From Prorocentrum cordatum (taxonomy: Eukaryota; Sar; Dinophyceae; Prorocentrales; Prorocentraceae): a stretch of 64,000 bases of DNA. Positions within the stretch are counted from its first letter, which is position 1. Every line of letters begins with the position of its first letter. The position numbers and the translations under genes are program-made. The DNA is taken from positions 192,831 to 256,830 of the forward strand of contig CAUYUJ010022093.1 of assembly GCA_963575745.1 (NCBI GenBank). Reading direction: 5' to 3'. This document shows positions 44,653-54,732 of the stretch, one piece after another. The notes under the pieces are model-generated. The model saw nothing but the letters and a program-made list of their open reading frames with translations. It ran no database searches and was not told the origin of the DNA.

Positions 44653-44655
44653 GCA
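42840..44655 (+). repeat. Family E composite repeat, copy 2 (two rounds of both arrays)
   Basis: Arrays of the CACTATCGATCT type (43175-43480 and 43620-44000) alternate with arrays of the GGGACACCATGTGGACACCA type (42945-43170, 43490-43615 and 44000-44390). A unique segment follows, then the core CCGAAACCCAATTCCC with CCGTTTCACTTCGAC at 44551-44590, ending in (TA)n at 44615-44651. Reading frames of H/T/P or W/C/G type are repeat artefacts. Confidence 0.75.
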
Positions 44656-44799
44656 TGTATGTACTCGAACAACGCGCGCGCTTCGCGCGCACTTCTGTTC
44701 TAGCTAAGGCGAAGCCAACATCATATCAATCAGCGGATGGGTACGCACGACATCCCACCACGATCACCACATGGGAACACCTGCGCCGTGGGCATACAT

Positions 44800-45440
44800 A
44801 TCTGAATAGCGTCTCCCCGCCTGTTTTGGCACACCATTCACGCAAGCTGTGCCCTCAAGGAGCTCCACCTACTGCCCCCCCAACCATCCAGGCACACCCT
44901 TCTCAGGGAGCTCCACCTACGGCCCCATCGCATAACTGCACTTCGAGTGAAGCTTCGCATAACGTCGCCCCTCTCATACGGACCATGCGATGCAGAGGGT
45001 TTCACCTACGGCCCCAGAGACAAGGTTCGCATCCAGCACCCCGCCTACTTCGGCACACCTCTCACACTGATCGTGCCCCACAGGGAGCTCCACTGACGGC
45101 CCCAGGGACAAGGTTCGCGTAGCGCCCCCCTAGCCCATTGCGGCACACCCCCGACGCGGAAAGTGCCCCACAAGGAGCGCCACCCACGGCCTCAGAGACA
45201 AGGTTTGTAATTAGTCCCTCCGCCCACCTCGGCACACCATTCACGCGAATCGTGCCCAGGAACGAACTCCACCTATGGCATCGATTGGCAACTTCGCATG
45301 CCCATTTTGGCACATGCCTCACACGGCCGTGCCCCGCAATGTGATCTCCACCTGCGGCCTCAGTGGGCGGGCTCTCGCGGATTACTCGGCACCCCCTTCA
45401 CGCGGACCGTGCCCCACACGGAGTTCAGCGCGCCTGTGCA
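44800..45440. repeat. Degenerate tandem repeat of about 85-95 bp, seven units
   Basis: Units contain TCGGCACACC…, CGTGCCCCACA and GGAGCTCCACCTACGGCC, followed by CAGAGACAAGGTTCGC. The words CTACGGCC recall 5S rRNA, but nothing else of that gene is present. Confidence 0.65.
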
Positions 45441-46540
45441 CGCTTGCTCCGCAGAAGCCCGCTATCAGCTCAGTCCCGCGGTGCGGAGTACTAAGAGACG
45501 GCCCCGCCCTGCGCTACGCGTGACTGCGTAGGGATGGGTCCGTCGCCAGGCCAAGTGTTTGCTCATCGATGGCCTTCGGGCCATACCACCACAGTGCCTG
45601 AGTTTTGCGCCAGAGGCTTCCTGGATACACGTAATTCGGGATCTCTAGGCATGCTTCTCGGGCGCCTCGTGGAGCAAGTTTTGAAGCTTCCCAGGGCATT
45701 TGTTGTTATCCCCCGCCGAATGCGAAACGGCAAGTCCTGCGCCATCACGATCGGCGGCCTAGAGGGCAAGCGCAACGGTGCGAATTAAAGTCCTACCAGG
45801 GATGTCCGAGGTATAAGCGCGAAGCGCGGACGTGTTAAAAATATCGGCGATGGACTTCACCACGCAAGCCGACTATGAAACGTGAAAAGACATCACGTGA
45901 AATAGTGTCAGCATGTAAGCTTGACCTTTCCGGCTCGAGGGAAATTGAGCCATTCAAGTCGGCAGCTGGAACCTCTGCTGACTGCTAAATTGCGAGAGAG
46001 AGAGAGAGAGAGTGGGATAGACATTCTTCTTTGGTGGAAGAGAGCATTGAAGACTGTAACCCTGGACTAGCAATCGGCATCACGACCCTGATCGTGCCCC
46101 ATCCTAAGCTGAAACAGGTGCACGCTATCTAGTATACAAAAGCATGTGTCGCAGCCAGGTCGTTGGTGCGGTGACACAATGAATCGGACGGGGCAAGGTG
46201 GATCAAAGAAAGAGTGATTGAATGAAGCTTCCCGGGGCATTTTGGAAGCCGTTTGGGGCCCTCTTGGAGCCTGTTTGGGGCCCTTGGAGGCCTCTCGGGG
46301 ACCTCCTGCAAGCCTCGGGGACCCACCTGTGGCGGAGGGCTCGAAATGTCAGCTCGAAGTCCCCCTCTTGGGCTCGAGACAGAGGGATGCGCGGGGGCTG
46401 AGACAAAGCCAGACTGCGAGTTTGATAGTTTCACGTGTGTGCGTGTGTGAAAAACGACCCATGAATTTTGAACTGCTTCCTTGTTTGAAACGTTTGTGAA
46501 AACGTGTGCGTTAAATGTTTGTGAAACAATATGTTGTGCG
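45441..46540. other. Unique sequence, no gene recognised
   Basis: Includes a short (GA)n at about 45990-46012 and a moderate G-rich stretch at 46230-46330. No domain or RNA gene is seen. Confidence 0.35.
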
Positions 46541-46544
46541 TGTT

Positions 46545-46889
46545 TTTTTGTTCTTTTGCAAGCCAGACGCACGCAGCTCCCAGTCTACTACCCCTCTTTA
46601 ATTGGGCGCCCGAGTTATCCGGGGTAACTCGGGTCCGGGGTAACTCGGGTTCGGATTTCCGAAAAAACAAACCCGAGTTAGCCCTGACCCGAGTTACCCC
46701 TGATGATGTGGGGCTCTGGACGCCCGAATTATCCGGGGTAACTCGGGTCCGGGGTAACTCGGGTTCGGATTCCCGAAAAACGAACCCGAGTTAGCCCTGA
46801 CCCGAGTTACCCCTGATGATTCGGGGCTCTGATTTTTGTTCTTTTGCAAGCCAGACGCACGCAGCTCCCAGTCTACCACCCCTCTTTAA
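46545..46889. repeat. Direct 57-bp repeats around two 114-bp hairpin units
   Basis: The segment 46545-46601 recurs at 46833-46889 with one mismatch. Between them lie two 114-bp units (starting 46607 and 46721). Each holds GGGGTAACTCGGGT and its complement ACCCGAGTTACCCC, forming strong hairpins. Confidence 0.85.
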
Positions 46890-46997
46890 GCGAAGCCGGC
46901 GCAGCTCGGCCTCCACGGAGGCGGGCAGAAGGGGCCCGGCGCGGGGGTCAGCGGGGCGGGGTCGCGCCAGGAGGGTGCCGCGCTCTTTCGTCGCACG

Positions 46998-47142
46998 CCA
47001 CCGCTCCGCTCCCAGGAGGAGGAGGAGGAGAAGGAGGAGGAGGAGGAGGAGGAGGAGGAGGACGAGGAGGAGGAGGAGGAGGAGGAGGACGAGGAGGAGG
47101 AGGAGGAGGACGAGGAGGAGGAGGAGGAGGAGGAGGAGGAGG
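46998..47142. repeat. (GAG)n microsatellite
   Basis: GAG/GAC triplets, with poly-Glu, poly-Arg, poly-Gly or poly-Ser shadows. Confidence 0.95.
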
Positions 47143-47448
47143 CCGCCGCCCGGTCCGGCATTCCCCCGGACTGGGCGGGCGCTGGGGCGTCGCTTCTTAC
47201 GCGACGCCCAACCTCTGCGGGGAGGGGGTCGCCCGGGGCTTAATGAGCCGATTGCATGCTAACTGCTGGAACTAATCGCGCGTGCAAGAAATTCTCGGGA
47301 AGCGTGTCACCCTCACGGTGTGCTGCTCCTCCTACCGGTGCAGGCGGATCCAAAAGAAGCCAGGACAGTACAGGCGTCGACGACCTGCAGACACGACTTT
47401 CTATTTAAACGGGAGCCAGTGTTGACATTGGCTGCCAGAGCGTCACGC

Positions 47449-48885
47449 CTAGGCCAAAATCTTGCCTTTGAGCTCGGTGTCCGTACTCTTCTGCTCTATA
47501 GTATCGTCTACAAGGTAAGCGCCCGCTGCTGCCAGTGCTTCTGCGGCTGCGGCCACGATGAACATTATAGGCAGCGCCTGCGCCAAGTCTATGTTCCCTT
47601 CGATGACAGCAAGGGTAAGAGTGCAGAGCTGCTGACCGAAAGTGGAGGCACAGTTGAGGAACGACATATTCAAGGCGATGCTCGAACGCTCCCCCTGCGA
47701 CTCGTCGCGCTTGCTGAACGCTGCGACGATGCCGAACGGAATGGCGCTCGCGCCCGCGAACGGCAGACCACTGAGATTGGCGCAGAGCAGGGCGAACATG
47801 CCATTGTGCTGCACAAAGAACGCGGCCGCCGTGCTCGCCGCGGCTCCGGCGCAGATCAGCGCGGCGTAGATCGTCATCGGGCGCACCTCAGTCCGGCGGA
47901 GGATCGAGATCACGACCAAGGATGCCGCCAGCACAAACACCGCCTTGCTCTGCCCCGCGTGGGCAAACTGCCGCAGCCCCGCCGCGTAGGCGTCGTGGCC
48001 AGCCGAGCCAGGCGGCGCGTGCGGGTCGCCCTGGTAGACGCAGACGCCGAACCACTGCCCCGCGTACAGGCCCCAGGTGCTGCCTCCTACGGTGAGCAGG
48101 CACTGGACTGCCGCCAGGTGGCGGAAGCGGAAGGAGCTGCCCTTCGCGGCCTCGATGACGTCAAGCACCGGGGCCAGCACCCGGCCGCGAACGTCCGTGC
48201 TGTGCTGCGCAGCGTGGGCCGCGGGCCTCTCCTCCGCGACGCTGAACTGGACGGCCACGGCAAGCGTGTTGAGCAGGCAGACGAGCACGACCAGCTCCAG
48301 CATGTGCTCGGCAGGGACGTCGAAGATGGTCATGATGGAGAAGCCGGTCAATGTTCCGACAGCCTGCATGCACACGATCACGGTTTGCATCGGGACTTGC
48401 TGCGCGTCAGAGGAGAGGTCTGCAACCAGCGCGCGATGCGGTGCCTGTAATATGTTGATCGTGACGTCCAACACCCAGAACATGGGAGCGGCCATTAGTG
48501 GGGCGGTGCTAGCCGGCAGGACGTGCTCGCTCAGGGTGAAGAGGACGCCCGCCACCCACGTGAGGGCGAGCCCCACCACGATCACAGGCCTGCGCCGCCC
48601 ATACGGGGAGGTCAACGAATCGGACATAGCACTCACGAGCGGACCCGTGAAGAATCCTGTGATGGGGCCTGCCAGATTGTTCAGCGTGGCTACAGACGTG
48701 CTCAGCCCAAGACGCAGCAAGTACGGAGCGCTGCACGGCATCAGGAACACCCAGAACGCCTGAACAGTCAGCATAGGCAAGGCTACCAGGCTCAACTTCC
48801 AAAGAGACATCCCTGCTGCAGTATCGGCTGGCCGGCTCTCATCATCGGAATTGTGGTTTACGCGAGCAGCAACTGTGTATGTCAT
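47449..48885 (-). CDS. SLC45/SUC-type sugar:proton symporter (major facilitator family)
   Basis: This uninterrupted 478-residue frame has the full plan of the sucrose/disaccharide transporter branch of the major facilitator superfamily. These are twelve-membrane-segment proton symporters that move sucrose, maltose or glucose across plasma or vacuolar membranes. Family signatures seen are 'SDSLTSPYGRRRPVI' (residues 88-102, the loop 2-3 motif), 'QAPHRALVADL' (147-157, like the plant QGPCRALLADL), 'VYQGDPHAPPGS' (283-294, like the animal 'Y.GDP.AP' loop), and 'FAGASAIPFGIVAAF' (376-390, like 'YSIPFAL'). Hydrophobic segments begin near residues 31, 66, 100 and 125, and the last ends near 458, followed by a short polar tail. 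The start chosen is the first Met (48885); a second candidate is Met26 ('MSLWKLSL'). The length is normal and no intron is needed, as often in dinoflagellate genes derived from mRNA. The substrate cannot be told. No leader relic was found just upstream. Confidence 0.88.
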   Translation of the reverse strand: MTYTVAARVNHNSDDESRPADTAAGMSLWKLSLVALPMLTVQAFWVFLMPCSAPYLLRLGLSTSVATLNNLAGPITGFFTGPLVSAMSDSLTSPYGRRRPVIVVGLALTWVAGVLFTLSEHVLPASTAPLMAAPMFWVLDVTINILQAPHRALVADLSSDAQQVPMQTVIVCMQAVGTLTGFSIMTIFDVPAEHMLELVVLVCLLNTLAVAVQFSVAEERPAAHAAQHSTDVRGRVLAPVLDVIEAAKGSSFRFRHLAAVQCLLTVGGSTWGLYAGQWFGVCVYQGDPHAPPGSAGHDAYAAGLRQFAHAGQSKAVFVLAASLVVISILRRTEVRPMTIYAALICAGAAASTAAAFFVQHNGMFALLCANLSGLPFAGASAIPFGIVAAFSKRDESQGERSSIALNMSFLNCASTFGQQLCTLTLAVIEGNIDLAQALPIMFIVAAAAEALAAAGAYLVDDTIEQKSTDTELKGKILA

Positions 48886-48989
48886 GCTAACACCAGTGGC
48901 ACGCCAACGCCCAGCGCGTGACTGGGGCGCCAGAGCAACTCACACGGTACCCCACGCAGCTCGAGCCAGAGCAACGGAGACCTCACTCC

Positions 48990-49905
48990 GTCCTCCGTCC
49001 TCCGTCCTCCTATCAACCTCACTATCGATCTCACTATCGACCTCACTCTACCGATCCCGCCTTTATCGATATGACTCGGTCGATCTCACCCTAGCGATCT
49101 CATTTGATCGATCTTACTCGAACGATCGGATCCTATCGCTCTCGCCATCGATCTCACCATCGATCTCACTATCGGTCTCACCCTATATCACTATCGACCT
49201 CGGCACTGGTGAAGAACAAATGCCAATCGATCTCACTATGGACCCCACTCGATCGACCTCTTTCGCTCGGTCTCATTATCGGCCCCACTATACATCGATT
49301 CGACCTCACTCGGTCGATCTCGCTCCCTAACCGCAGACAGAATCTCGCCGCGAGCGCCTCGGGGCCAAATGATCGGGCCCTCTATGGATCCCACTGGCGC
49401 ACATCTGGACACGATCGGGCCACAATGAGACCATGGAAACACCATCGGAAACACGCCATCGAGGGCACCATCGAAAAACCACCAGGACACCGAAGGGACA
49501 CCACTCGGGACACCGAAATGACACCGACAGGACACCAACGGGAAACCAACTGGACACCGCCAGGACATCCACGGGACACCGACGGCACACCGATGCGACA
49601 CCGACGGGACACCGATGGAGCACCGATGGGATACCTCGGGCCACCGCCGCGGACACCGACGGGACACCGACGGGACACCACGGCGGGACACCACGGCGGG
49701 ACACCCCCCGCCACGCCGGCCCACCAGAGGGGCGGTCTTTTGCCTTGCCCCGCCCTCGCCACGGCGGGGCCATTCCTCTCGCCCACCTGCGCAGCTGCGC
49801 CTCGCCCATACGCACGGCACGAGCCCGAACCCGAAACCGATTTCCTGGCGGGGGGCTCTCCGTTCCACTTCGATCTCAACCCGCAAGCTCCGACAATGCG
49901 GTGCA
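48990..49905 (+). repeat. Family E composite repeat, copy 3
   Basis: An array of CTCACTATCGATCTCACTAT type (49000-49330) is followed by a GGGACACCGACGGGACACCG array (49400-49705). A unique segment and the core CCGAAACCGATTTCCTGGCG with CCGTTCCACTTCGATCTC (49828-49880) complete the copy. It starts about 100 bp upstream of the transporter start codon, so it could overlap that gene's promoter. Confidence 0.75.
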
Positions 49906-50194
49906 TTCGCATCTGACTGCCTAACATTTGGAGAACCCCTTATCGAATGGCACAATGCCGGACACTTGCGCGCGGACCCGCGCGCGCATGTCGACATCAC
50001 TCAAAAGCTATCGACCTTTCAATTTCAAGACATTGCTCTTCAAACCTAACCAGCAGCGCTGTGCTTCCAAGAAGGCGCTGCTGGATGTCTTCGCGTGCAC
50101 ATAAGACAACAGTTGATGTTCAGCCATGATGCCAGATGAAATTATGCAGTTCAAACGCGCGGGAATGTCGGAAACAATCGGCAATCATCGCGCG

Positions 50195-50722
50195 AGCTGT
50201 TTCCCCTCCGAGGGAACAAAAAAGATCTCAAGCGGCACCGCCCTCCGTCAGAATGTCGCCGCGGTCGCCACGCCCGACGCGCCTCATGCCAGGGCCGCGC
50301 TCCGCGCCGGCCGACCTGGGCGGCAGCCGGGGAAGAGAAGACATCGGCACTGAGTCGCCATGCAGAGCGTAGCGTAGCGGTGATGCACAAGAGAATGGGC
50401 CAGCAGAAGCAGAGACAGCACCGAGCAACACGAACATCGGCATCGGCGGCGGCAGTAGTTGCGGCTGTGATCGCAGTGTCAGTGAAAGTCTCATCCATTG
50501 TGGCAATGGCAACGATGATGACACTGGTGCTAAATTGTGCAACTCCCGGCCATCAACGATGACACGATCATGAATCTGAGCGGACTGTCTGATAAAGAAG
50601 CGGGTGACGACGCAAATCACGTGTGACCCCCGCGGCACACAACCTGACGGAGAGACCGCAATGGGTCCTCGAAGACACAACTCGCCGCGGCTGCTCGCGG
50701 GCCGCGGCTGCGGGGGCGCCTT

Positions 50723-50774
<52 letters not shown>

Positions 50775-51780
50775 TCGTCGTGTGGACTTGAGGCTCAACG
50801 TGCCCCGCCGCAGCTCTCGCTGTAGCGACGTCGTCACTCGGCCGCCGGAGGGAGAGGAGAAGAGCGCGTGCGCGTGCCACCCGTCTCGCGGTTTGGCTCG
50901 CACTCGCCCTCACCCTTGCTCGGGGGAGCACGGCTCGTGCTCGAGCGCACGCGTCAGAAACACGTTTGGGAGTTGCGCACGCGCGCCCCGCCTGTTGTTC
51001 GGCGCGCGGGGGGGAGGAGCAGTGTACCATCTCTCTTGGTCCGCGCTCCCGGATGTGCCAAGCCAACGCTGGCTAGTGCCGTGCCGCGGCGCTCGACAGG
51101 GCAGCGGCTCCTGCGAGCGCCAGGACTGAGTCGTCCTCGCCTGGCTGCACGACCCTTACCAGCGCAGTGGTCCCAGCTGGTCGAGGCAAGCCCCAAGCCA
51201 ATGCCAGTCAGACCCGAGTCGCAGGCCGATTTCATCATTCGCCGGCGTCGGGTCCAAATCTCCGAAATCATCAAACGTGCTATGCCGTGGCAGCTCCCGG
51301 ACCGCATTCTAACGTATGATTTGAACTGAGTCGGCTTACTGAGGTCCTGAAGCCTGGAAAGGGCCCGCAGAGAAGTGCACATGAGCCGCCCAGCGTGACT
51401 CATCATGACCATGGGTGTCGGGGGGACGTGGCGGAATCACAACTTCTCAGGGCGGGGAAGCGGCTGGCGTCCTCCTGGTCTGTGCATGCCCGACAACGCC
51501 GACATCTCAGCTGCTCGATCACAGCTCGACGGCCCGATGGGGCCAGCACCGCACCACCTTCGAGCACCCTGCATGCACACTTCTCGGCGGTGCCCAGCGC
51601 GGATCCCTCCCCCCTCGGCTGCCTCCCTGCAGCGCCGCGCACGGCGGCGGCCGACCTGGGCGCCGGCAAGGGAAGGAGAAGACATCGGCACCGAACCGCC
51701 ATGGTGAGCGCAACATAACGGTGTTGGAATCAGAGATCGGGGCAGCGGCAGCAAGAATCATCACCCAATCATGAACTCGA
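50195..51780. repeat. Pair of related segments 1.37 kb apart
   Basis: The segments 50270-50380 and 51640-51720 share GGCCGACCTGGGCG, then GAAGAGAAGACATCGGCAC / GGAGAAGACATCGGCAC, and a following CGCCATG. Between them lies unique sequence without a recognised gene and the (GTC)n tract at 50723-50778. Confidence 0.5.
50723..50778. repeat. (GTC)n microsatellite
   Basis: A pure CGT triplet run of about 18 units. Confidence 0.95.
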
Positions 51781-52660
51781 GCATCGGCAGCCGCAGCGGC
51801 ATCAACCGTGGCAACATAGTCGCCGGCACTGCCGGTGCGGGTGGCACGTGCCTCTGGTGGCGTTCAACTTTAAACGCCAGCGCTGAGGTCGCCGCCGCGT
51901 CAACACGACACGAATATGTGGTACATAGTATGGGCCCTTAGGCGTCGGCGGCGGAAGGGGGTGTGGGGGTCTGCCCCGAATACTGAGATCGAGGGAGGAA
52001 TGAGAGTGACTGAAATTGATGGAGGAGAAACAGGGAGGGAGGGAGGGAGGAAGCAGGGATGAGGGAGGGGCAATAAGGAAGTCTGAGGAGGAGCAGGCAA
52101 GCAGGCGAAGGGAGGAGGGATAAGGAGCAGGAGAGAGGGAAGACAAACGCAAGGAAGTTCTACTCATCCCCGATCGTCTGTGCCGTCGTCTTCGTCTTCC
52201 GCATCCTCATTCTACTCCTGCCACTGATGAACCCAATAGTCCCGCACAACAAATACACTTGAGGTCCAAACCAATTGCGCTTCTCTCCATGGGCAGAAGG
52301 TGGGAAGACACATACGTCATTCAAGAGGGACCATGAGGAGCATGAAAATAAGCACGAGGTAGTGATCAGTGGACGATGCACGATGACCCCGCCTCGGACC
52401 CACAGGGTCATCCCAGGACCAGGACAACCCCACAGACCCCGCGGCACCTGGACCCTCCATCTCTGTCCATACCATCGCGGACTCCCCCCTCGAAGCATTC
52501 CCAGAGCATTTGGCGCTATCTCAGCCAACAATTAGAGAATCGATGTGGCAGATATTTCCGAGGACCACACTGACACCCCGACGATCCAATCCCACAACTT
52601 TCCTCTAATTTGGCATTGGCCGGACATGACGCTTCAACTTGGGCTATCAAGATTCGCGAT
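51780..52660. other. Intergenic sequence
   Basis: The stretch 52020-52140 is purine-rich (GGGAGGAAG-like). Nothing else is recognised. This is the region downstream of the F-box gene. Confidence 0.35.
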
Positions 52661-52669
52661 GTGACCGCA

Positions 52670-54559
52670 TCAATGGAAACGCGAAACCTCGCCTTCTGAC
52701 TCGTCTGGGTCCAAAACGACTCTTGCCCTTTGGTTGTAACACTCGGCAATAGCACCGTTATATGCGCTTTGAACGTCGGTCGGTAGAGCATCCCAATGTA
52801 AGTGGTGGCCCCAAGGATGCAGCAACTTGTCGCACTCGAGGTCGAATACGAGCTTTCCGTTGAATGATGGCCGCTGCGCAAATAATACTGGATTCTTGCA
52901 CCGCACAACTAAAGGCGTCACGTCGAGTTCCGTGCGTAGAACCATTTGCTCACCCATTAGATCTGAAGATCGGTCGGCCTCTACTGTCTCAACATGAAAG
53001 ACGGAGCGAGGACGACTTGCCCGCAAACTCAGCAGGCGCATGCAGATGGAGTTGCGGGATGCATCATTGGGAAGGGGTCCCATGGCGGCCTGGTAATAAT
53101 TCAGGTCAAAAAAATGAGCGTGCAAGCCCAAGTCCACTGGTAACGTGCACGGGGGCGCCAGCCCACTGGAGAACCCGCGGGGGGCAACATTTCCTAGAGT
53201 GACCTTGCGCAGTACTGGCTGGTGGCGACAAACGACACCTGGCAATGTCTCGAAGAACTCTGTTGTGGCGTTGAGGATGCACAGCTCCTGCAGCATGGGT
53301 GATCTTGACAAGATTGCTCGAAGAGAGTTTCCATCAGAACAGATCGACAAGCGAAGCACTCTGAGCTGCGGAAGAGTCCAGTTGCAGGCATTCAGCCACT
53401 CCGCCGTTAGTGACCAAGGTGTGCCGATAAGGGTAATGCTTTCGAGTTGGCAGGCGGGACATATTGTTTCAAAGCATGGCCCGTTGGCAGACTCTGCTGA
53501 ATACCCTTGCCATACCAGAGTGAGCCGGCGCAACATTTTGAGACGGTAACGGAATCGGATGTCTCCAGGACTGCTCACGACACCTCGCAAATCAAGCTCC
53601 TCGAGTAATGGCATGTCAGCCAGCGTGAACATTTCTGGTGAGTTCGGGCCTGGAGGGAACACCACCTGCATTGCTAAGACGCGTAAGGACACGCACGTCT
53701 CGAATTTCTCAAGCCACCTTAACACATCATGTGAAATCAAATCCCCGTCGTCAAAAAAAAAGCTCCATCCGCGCCGGCCCCGGCAAATCCTGTCAAGTAC
53801 CTCCTGCACGGGCTCGACCAAAGTGAGTTCCCGGAGAGACACTGCTTCCGCCAAAAACCAATCCAGACAAGCGAGTCTTCCGCTCGTGATGCGGATCGTC
53901 TCTGTCATTTGGAACCTTTCAAAAAAGCGGTGTAAGCCATCCCGGCTCTTCCTCCGAATCGTATTCTGCATGTTTGTCCACATCGCATGCGCCTTGGTAG
54001 CGTTTTCTTCAACCACCACCTCTCTCCAACACAACGGTCTGCGCGACAAGCTTTCGAAAGCACGGCAGACTGCAGAGACAGCTTGGCCAGCACGTTCATG
54101 AACTGGCAAGAAGCAAAGCACGTTTGCGCTCTCCTCAACGCCTAGTCTCCATGTGTTGTCTGTATTCACAGCAACGGCCTCTTTTGCAATCTTGCCATTG
54201 ACTGATGCGAGGACAAAGTCGGCATCGAGATCGCCCGACGAAATTGCCTCATGCAACTTTCGCACCACTACAGCAAAAATCCGTGGACACCTCACAGCCG
54301 CGCGAACAACACGTTTGGAGTGTGAAGCCAACACGCGGTGAGCGGCATGTCGAAAGTCAAGACCCTCCGCGTCCAGAGTGCCACGCAAGTCTTGCCAAGA
54401 CTCCTCCCACCTCTCGCGGCGGCGTGCTTTCTTGCGCGCCCGAGCGCTCAAAGGAATGCCAACTGTCACAGAACGGATTGACGGAGCATCGACATACTCA
54501 GCGTGTTCCACAGCATGGTCTGCCATCACAAGCGCCTTGCAACATTCAAGGTGTGCCAT
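52670..54559 (-). CDS. F-box and leucine-rich-repeat-like protein
   Basis: This uninterrupted frame (648 residues from the first Met at 54616; 629 from the Met chosen here) starts with a basic helical region (residues 55-75 of the long form). It then has an F-box-like segment 'ESANVLCFLPVHERAGQAVS' running into 'AVCRAFESLSRRPLCWREV' (about 162-200), with the usual 'LP..ER…VCR.F..L…P..W..V' spacing. After that come irregular leucine-rich repeats (about 250-500: 'SLRELTLVEPVQ', 'PLLEELDLRGV', 'MLRRLTLVWQG', 'QLRVLRLSICS', 'MLQELCILNA'). Such proteins are substrate receptors of SCF ubiquitin ligases, the LRRs binding the target. The inner start is preferred because a TTTGCAG acceptor-like sequence, suitable for leader trans-splicing, lies about a dozen bases upstream of 'ATGGCACACC', while the 19 residues before it translate a GTGTGTG repeat. 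No intron is needed. The F-box match is moderate; the target is unknown. Confidence 0.75.
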   Translation of the reverse strand: MAHLECCKALVMADHAVEHAEYVDAPSIRSVTVGIPLSARARKKARRRERWEESWQDLRGTLDAEGLDFRHAAHRVLASHSKRVVRAAVRCPRIFAVVVRKLHEAISSGDLDADFVLASVNGKIAKEAVAVNTDNTWRLGVEESANVLCFLPVHERAGQAVSAVCRAFESLSRRPLCWREVVVEENATKAHAMWTNMQNTIRRKSRDGLHRFFERFQMTETIRITSGRLACLDWFLAEAVSLRELTLVEPVQEVLDRICRGRRGWSFFFDDGDLISHDVLRWLEKFETCVSLRVLAMQVVFPPGPNSPEMFTLADMPLLEELDLRGVVSSPGDIRFRYRLKMLRRLTLVWQGYSAESANGPCFETICPACQLESITLIGTPWSLTAEWLNACNWTLPQLRVLRLSICSDGNSLRAILSRSPMLQELCILNATTEFFETLPGVVCRHQPVLRKVTLGNVAPRGFSSGLAPPCTLPVDLGLHAHFFDLNYYQAAMGPLPNDASRNSICMRLLSLRASRPRSVFHVETVEADRSSDLMGEQMVLRTELDVTPLVVRCKNPVLFAQRPSFNGKLVFDLECDKLLHPWGHHLHWDALPTDVQSAYNGAIAECYNQRARVVLDPDESEGEVSRFH

Positions 54560-54635
54560 CGCCCTGCGGCTGCAAACACACACACGCACACAAGGGGGCG
54601 AACACCTTTGAGCCACTACTCGACATGTGAACTAC

Positions 54636-54681
54636 CACAAGCATCATCATCAGCATCAGCATCAGCATCAGCATCATCATA

Positions 54682-54730
<49 letters not shown>

Positions 54731-54732
54731 GT
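54636..54732. repeat. (CATCAG)n(CATAAT)n(CAT)n microsatellite
   Basis: The tract lies just upstream of the F-box gene and gives poly-His or poly-Met frames. It may form part of the promoter region. Confidence 0.9.

Noticed and set aside
42799-44707. His/Thr-rich and Cys/Trp-rich proteins around 43-44.7 kb
   Set aside because: They translate the GGACACCATCG and CTATCGAT arrays of family E.
44860-45260. 5S rRNA gene cluster suggested by repeated CTACGGCC
   Set aside because: Only these eight bases fit. The rest of the unit lacks the internal promoter and the length of 5S rRNA.
47320-48450. 376-residue plus-strand frame opposite the transporter gene
   Set aside because: It is the antisense shadow of the SLC45-type gene, which has clear family motifs on the minus strand.
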